Part shown: in pieces, positions 4,921 to 7,301 of the stretch
How positions within the stretch are numbered: the stretch's first letter is position 1
Layout of the letters: each line of letters opens with the position of its first letter
Source of the DNA: Syntrophomonas sp. UBA4911
GTDB lineage: Bacteria > Bacillota > Syntrophomonadia > Syntrophomonadales > Syntrophomonadaceae
NCBI GenBank assembly: GCA_002398105.1
Contig: DHCD01000041.1
Span: forward strand, 1,579 to 8,879
Reading direction: 5' to 3'
DNA: 7,301 nt
Position numbers and translations under genes: made by a program
Notes under the pieces: model-generated
The model's database searches: none
Told to the model about the DNA's origin: nothing
The model's input: the letters and a program-made list of their open reading frames with translations, nothing else

Positions 4921-5772
4921 ATGGAAATAAAGAAAATAATGGTGATCGGAGCCGGCCAGATGGGCGGAGGCATAGCCCAGGTATCGGCTCAGGCCGGATT
5001 TGATACCGTGCAATATGATATCAACATGGACCTGGTTAACAAAGGAATTGCCGTGATGGAGAAGAACCTGGCCCGGGATGTGGCTAAGGGCAAAAAAACC
5101 GATTCTGAAAAAGCAGAAATACTGGGCCGGATCAAGCCCTCAATCAGTTTGGAAGACGCTGCCGACTGCGATCTGGTCGTTGAGGCTATCATTGAGAACT
5201 TTGACATAAAAAAAGATGTTTTTTCCCAGTTGGATAAAATAACTCCTCCCCATGCTATCTTAGCCAGCAATACCTCTTCTCTGCCCATTACCCGGATAGC
5301 CGCCTGCACCAGGAGACCGGAGCAGGTAATCGGCATGCATTTTATGAACCCGGTGCCGGTAATGAAACTGGTGGAAATAATCCGGGGACTGGCCACCAGT
5401 GATGATGTTTACAACACCATTGAAGCTGCTTCCATTGAAATGGGGAAAGTGCCGGTATGGTGCAAAGACGTGCCCGGCTTTATATCCAACCGGGTGCTCC
5501 AAGTCATGATCAATGAGGCTTTATGGGAACTATACGAGGGCGTAGCCCCGGCTGAGAACATTGACAACATTATGAAACTGGGCATGAACCATCCCATGGG
5601 GCCCTGTGCCCTGGCTGACCTGATTGGTCTGGACACGGTGCTGGCTATCCTGAATGTCATGTACGAAGGCTACGGAGATCCTAAATATCGTCCCTCGCCC
5701 CTGTTGAAACAATATGTTCAAGCCGGCTGGCTGGGCCGCAAAGCCGGTAAAGGTATTTTTGATTACAGCTGA
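4921..5772 (+). CDS. hbd: 3-hydroxybutyryl-CoA dehydrogenase
   Basis: The 283-residue protein interconverts 3-hydroxybutyryl-CoA and acetoacetyl-CoA using NAD(P). The N-terminal Rossmann fold shows GAGQMGGG (10-17), and Asp33 at the end of the second strand favours NAD. Residues matching the known active site are Ser119/120 in SNTSSLP, His140 in GMHFMNPVPVMKLVEII, Glu152 and Asn190 in PGFISNR. The C-terminal helical domain ends GWLGRKAGKGIFDYS, as is usual in this family, and length is normal (about 282). ATG 4921 is chosen because AAGGAGG (4905-4911) is nine bases upstream and MEIKKIMVIGAG is the standard start. The frame stays open back to 4822 but overlaps the thiolase gene. It lies 29 bp before the crotonase gene. 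Confidence 0.96.
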   Translation: MEIKKIMVIGAGQMGGGIAQVSAQAGFDTVQYDINMDLVNKGIAVMEKNLARDVAKGKKTDSEKAEILGRIKPSISLEDAADCDLVVEAIIENFDIKKDVFSQLDKITPPHAILASNTSSLPITRIAACTRRPEQVIGMHFMNPVPVMKLVEIIRGLATSDDVYNTIEAASIEMGKVPVWCKDVPGFISNRVLQVMINEALWELYEGVAPAENIDNIMKLGMNHPMGPCALADLIGLDTVLAILNVMYEGYGDPKYRPSPLLKQYVQAGWLGRKAGKGIFDYS

Positions 5773-5801
5773 ATTTTCAACCTGGAAAGGGGTGTGGGCA
5801 G

Positions 5802-6584
5802 GTGGAATTCGAGAATATAATCCTGACGCAGGAAAACCGCGTCGCTACATTGACCATTAACCGACCTAAAGCGTTGAATGCCTTGAATAAAGATACTCTT
5901 TTAGAAATCAAAACTGCGGTGGAGCTGGTTGGAGACGATGCCGGAGTCGACGTGCTGATCGTAACCGGAGCGGGTGGAAAAGCCTTTGTAGCCGGTGCTG
6001 ATATCACCTATATGCTGAATATCAACGCCCTGGAGGGACGTGAATTCGGTTTACTGGGGCAACAAGTTTTCCGTCTCATTGAGGCTATGCCCAAGCCGGT
6101 TATTGCCGCCATCAACGGCTTTGCTCTGGGAGGCGGATGTGAACTGGCCATGGCCTGTGATTTCCGCATCTGCTCCCATAAAAGCAGATTCGGCCAGCCG
6201 GAAGTCGGGCTGGGGGTCACCCCGGGATTCGGAGGCACCCAGCGTTTGCCTCGTATCGTTGGAACCGGCATGGCCAAACAGATACTCTATACCGGAGAAA
6301 ACATTGACGCCAACGAAGCATTGCGGATCGGACTGGTTAATGCCGTGCTGCCATCGGAACAATTAATGGACTATGTGCAAAAGGTGGCCGGGATAATAGC
6401 GGCTCGCGGCGCCATAGCGGTCCGCTTCTGCAAAGAGGCGGTCAACCAGGGTATGCAAACCGATATTGACCGCGCCATGACCATAGAGGCCGATCTATTT
6501 GGGCTCTGCTTTGCTACTGAGGACCAGAAGGAAGGCATGCAGGCATTTGTGGGAAAACGGAAAGCCCAATTTAAAGGAAAATAA
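5802..6584 (+). CDS. crt: enoyl-CoA hydratase / 3-hydroxybutyryl-CoA dehydratase (crotonase)
   Basis: The 260-residue crotonase-fold enzyme hydrates crotonyl-CoA to 3-hydroxybutyryl-CoA, or catalyses the reverse. The two catalytic glutamates are present with the family's 20-residue spacing: Glu114 in LGGGCELAMACD and Glu134 in GQPEVGLGVTPGFGGTQRL. The oxyanion-hole backbone positions are Ala66 (AGADI) and Gly111 (GGG). The length is typical. The start is GTG 5802, supported by AAAGGGG at 5786-5792, nine bases upstream, and by the expected MEFENIILTQENRVATLTINRP opening. It is co-oriented and closely spaced with its neighbours (29 bp before it, 22 bp after). The exact chain length preferred is not decidable here, but the operon points to C4. 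Confidence 0.95.
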   Translation: MEFENIILTQENRVATLTINRPKALNALNKDTLLEIKTAVELVGDDAGVDVLIVTGAGGKAFVAGADITYMLNINALEGREFGLLGQQVFRLIEAMPKPVIAAINGFALGGGCELAMACDFRICSHKSRFGQPEVGLGVTPGFGGTQRLPRIVGTGMAKQILYTGENIDANEALRIGLVNAVLPSEQLMDYVQKVAGIIAARGAIAVRFCKEAVNQGMQTDIDRAMTIEADLFGLCFATEDQKEGMQAFVGKRKAQFKGK

Positions 6585-6606
6585 AATTAGATAGGAGTTG
6601 AGCATT

Positions 6607-7301
6607 ATGGATTTTGGATTAACTGATCAATCTGTAATGATGAGAGATATGTTCAGAAAATTTGCCAAAAACGAATGTGAGCCCATTGCCGCTGAAATTG
6701 ATAAATCCCACCAATTCCCGATGGAGAATTTTAAGAAAATGGCCGCTTTAGGTTTGACCGGACTCCCCATACCCGAGGAATGGGGAGGGGCGGGGGCCAC
6801 TTACCTTGATTTTGCCATGTTTATCGAAGAAATCGCCAAGTGCTGTGCTTCCACCGCGGTTATTATGAGTGTGCATACCGGGCTGGGCTGTATGAGTACC
6901 TGGCTCTACGGCGGCGATAGGGTAAAGCAGAAATATCTGCGGGCTCTGGCCGGCGGGGAGATTATCGGCGCCTATGCTTTGACTGAACCCAACGCCGGTT
7001 CCGACGCCGCCTCCATTAAATGTAAAGCCGAAGACAAGGGCGACCACTTCATAGTCAACGGCAGCAAGATATTTATTACCAACGGCGGAGTCGCCACCAC
7101 TTACTGCACCTTTGTCAAAACCGATCCTACCCAGGGTTCGGGCCGAGGCATCACCTGCCTGCAGATAGAGAAAGATACCCCCGGCTTCACTATGAGCAAA
7201 CCGGTGCAGAAGATGGGGATGAACGGCTCTCCCACTGTCGAACTGTATTTTGAGAATGTCAAGGTGCCGAAAGAGAATATGCTGGGCGAGCAGAATAACG
7301 G
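6607..7301 (+). CDS. bcd: butyryl-CoA / short-chain acyl-CoA dehydrogenase (5' part, runs off the window)
   Basis: The frame from ATG 6607 is open to the window end, giving 231 complete codons of a family that usually has about 380. AGGAG at 6593-6597 is nine bases upstream. The product begins MDFGLTDQSVMMRDMFRKFA, has the helical N-terminal domain with GLTGLPIPEEWGGAGATYLD, then the FAD-binding signature YALTEPNAGSDAA and the beta-domain motifs VNGSKIFITNGG and KMGMNGSPTVELYFENVKVP. The catalytic glutamate near two thirds of the length lies beyond the window. The enzyme is an FAD flavoprotein converting butyryl-CoA to crotonyl-CoA, passing electrons to an electron-transfer flavoprotein. Those partner genes, if linked, would be downstream. 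The operon context favours C4 substrates. Confidence 0.93.
   Translation, partial: MDFGLTDQSVMMRDMFRKFAKNECEPIAAEIDKSHQFPMENFKKMAALGLTGLPIPEEWGGAGATYLDFAMFIEEIAKCCASTAVIMSVHTGLGCMSTWLYGGDRVKQKYLRALAGGEIIGAYALTEPNAGSDAASIKCKAEDKGDHFIVNGSKIFITNGGVATTYCTFVKTDPTQGSGRGITCLQIEKDTPGFTMSKPVQKMGMNGSPTVELYFENVKVPKENMLGEQNN

Noticed and set aside
1..7301. CRISPR array, tRNA or rRNA genes
   Set aside because: No regularly spaced direct repeats, cloverleaf or rRNA-like blocks were seen. The only direct repeat is the two-unit leader duplication.

Overview
The window looks like part of a Firmicutes/Clostridia chromosome. The best guess is a Syntrophomonas-type anaerobe that oxidises butyrate or other short-chain fatty acids. 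This rests on a complete short-chain acyl-CoA gene set on one strand (thiolase, 3-hydroxybutyryl-CoA dehydrogenase, crotonase, butyryl-CoA-type dehydrogenase), strong AGGAGG ribosome binding sites, TTG and GTG starts, and a sigma-54 activator with CBS and PAS sensor domains. The organism assignment is inference. The same enzymes could run towards butyrate in a fermenter.

Layout. Bases 1-35 may be the end of an upstream gene. Bases 43-252 hold a dense set of nested inverted repeats enclosed by an exact 18-bp inverted repeat. It resembles, from memory, the HEARO / IsrB omega-RNA family, and no endonuclease gene accompanies it. A degenerate second copy of its 3' end lies at 345-369. The sigma-54 activator occupies 465-2564 and is followed by a 16-bp perfect hairpin. 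The 343 bp after it contain an imperfect inverted repeat and a good sigma-54 (-24/-12) promoter candidate at 2825-2840. That promoter would drive a small zinc-ribbon gene like phage Mu Com (2908-3126).

Between this gene and the thiolase lies a tandem duplication of 247 bp (3073-3319 and 3320-3566). Each unit carries the tail of the zinc-ribbon gene, an AAACCGGTTT palindrome, an intrinsic-terminator-like hairpin, a Shine-Dalgarno and the first 15 codons of a thiolase-like protein. In the first unit these codons are fused to a copy of the zinc-ribbon tail, giving a 30-codon chimeric ORF. The second unit leads into the real thiolase.

The four enzyme genes at 3527-4882, 4921-5772, 5802-6584 and 6607-end are separated by only 22-38 bp and form an operon. 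Together they interconvert butyryl-CoA and two acetyl-CoA. Working model (inference): the CBS/PAS activator senses energy or redox state and fires the sigma-54 promoter. The transcript then passes the Com-like gene and two terminator hairpins before reaching the enzymes, so read-through or a Com-like RNA-binding step could add a second control layer.
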